Shown here: positions 63,031-64,000 of the stretch, in pieces
Layout of the letters: each line of letters begins with the position of its first letter
Position numbering within the stretch: the first letter of the stretch is position 1
Source of the DNA: Sinotaia quadrata
Lineage: Eukaryota > Mollusca > Gastropoda > Architaenioglossa > Viviparidae
NCBI GenBank assembly: GCA_028829895.1
Contig: CM054178.1
Span: 23,727,701 to 23,791,700, forward strand
DNA: 64,000 bases
Reading direction: 5' to 3'
The notes under the pieces: model-generated
Seen by the model: the letters and a program-made list of their open reading frames with translations, nothing else
What the model was told of the DNA's origin: nothing
Database searches by the model: none
Made by a program: the position numbers and the translations under genes

Positions 63031-64000
63031 GTTGTTAATTAAAGACACTATAATTTCTCTATGGTTTGTAGTGCAATTGTTTTCTGGTCTGTTTTCCATT
63101 TTACCCCCACTTTTTAGAAGCCATTGTTAATTAAAGACATGGAAACTAGGAGGTCAATAATAAATCACAAAGAAAGTGAATACAACAGTTATGAACAAAT
63201 ATGACAAGCTGAAACAGCAGAACTAGATGTCTCATTTACAATATGAACAAAGCAAAACAACAAATCCTTTGGCATTTTTATTTCAGGATATGTGAGAGGA
63301 AACTACTGTAGGGTATGCATGATGATCAACCTTTTTCCTTAAGTAGAACAAATGCAATTCCACTTAAAGTAAAATCATAACATAAAGGAAAACAGATGAA
63401 GCAAACTTATGGCATTATAAGATAACAATGGCAATTTTGCTGTAATAATTATAATGATGATCATGGGCCAAGTATGGATAAAATTTACAAAATCAAATAA
63501 CAAAGTATGAGCATAATTATTAAATTTATTTAAAATATATCTCCATTCATTCTAGCCAGTACATCATTCATACTAAATAGTTCTATCACTGCAAGTTTTA
63601 AAGGAAGTAATTTTTGTTTTTATCTTTCAGATTCTGTGGCTGTATTTACTATAATCTTTCCTTCACTTTTAGATGTCTCTTTTCGCAAAAGATTTGCAAC
63701 GACTATGCCCAAAAACAGAACAAGACCAAGTTTTGAATTTGAGCGAAACTTTGCTGCACAATCTTCTGAATTGTTCAGATCCACAGTGTATAGCTGTAAA
63801 AATGAATATCAAAACATGCATAAATATTTACTGTTTCATAATAATATGCATGAAAGATAATTTATTGTTTTACAAAATTTTTTTATCAATCATAATTCAA
63901 GAAAAAGTAAATAAATCATGGGCTTGCAACTTTGTTAAATCAACTCTAAACAAAGCTCTAATGCACTAAGTGATGCTTTTGAAAATAGTGATATTAATAA
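63031..64000. repeat. Direct repeat copy 2 (pair with 36818-37787)
   Basis: Second copy of the nearly identical block; it still matches at the last base of the window, so its right boundary is unknown. Whether it continues into a copy of the inverted repeat at 37876-39017 cannot be seen. Confidence 0.95.

Overview
The window is animal nuclear DNA: AT-rich, almost all non-coding, with genes split into short exons by GT-AG introns, many minisatellites and microsatellites, and fragments of transposable elements. A COQ2 gene carrying a second exon of the rhodoquinone type points to a lophotrochozoan. A mollusc is most likely and an annelid is possible. I did not identify the species.

Layout. (1) About 1.5-20.1 kb, minus strand: a 15-exon gene whose splice phases join into one 469-residue frame. 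It has about six ankyrin repeats followed by a discoidin (F5/8 type C)-like beta-sandwich; I cannot name it. Its introns are unusually rich in minisatellites. (2) 21.99-33.63 kb, plus strand: a complete six-exon SLC35E3 gene of 309 residues (nucleotide-sugar/triose-phosphate transporter family). Its introns hold a decayed Tigger/pogo-type transposon, a truncated non-LTR retrotransposon end, and a tandem array of about seven decaying copies of the 3' half of exon 3. (3) 39.1-57.5 kb, minus strand: COQ2, the mitochondrial 4-hydroxybenzoate polyprenyltransferase. Exons 1-6 are clear, but the last coding exon was not found. Exon 5 exists in two versions, 45991..46121 and 39976..40109.

The main result is this exon pair. 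The distal one is the ordinary ubiquinone type (TFN...DTIYAHQ). The proximal one has the two substitutions associated with rhodoquinone-making COQ2 (TLN...DTIYSHQ). Both enter in phase 1 and leave in phase 0, so only one of them can be used in an in-frame transcript. The genome therefore appears to encode a splice switch between ubiquinone and rhodoquinone synthesis, as known from C. elegans coq-2a/coq-2e.

Further structure: a nearly identical direct repeat of about 970 bp lies on both sides of COQ2 (36.82-37.79 kb and 63.03 kb to the window end). A 300-bp inverted repeat sits next to COQ2 exon 6, an element with inverted arms lies upstream of COQ2 exon 1, two hairpin repeats are present, and several dispersed repeat families occur in two copies. 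The genes share no obvious pathway; their proximity looks like ordinary animal gene order.
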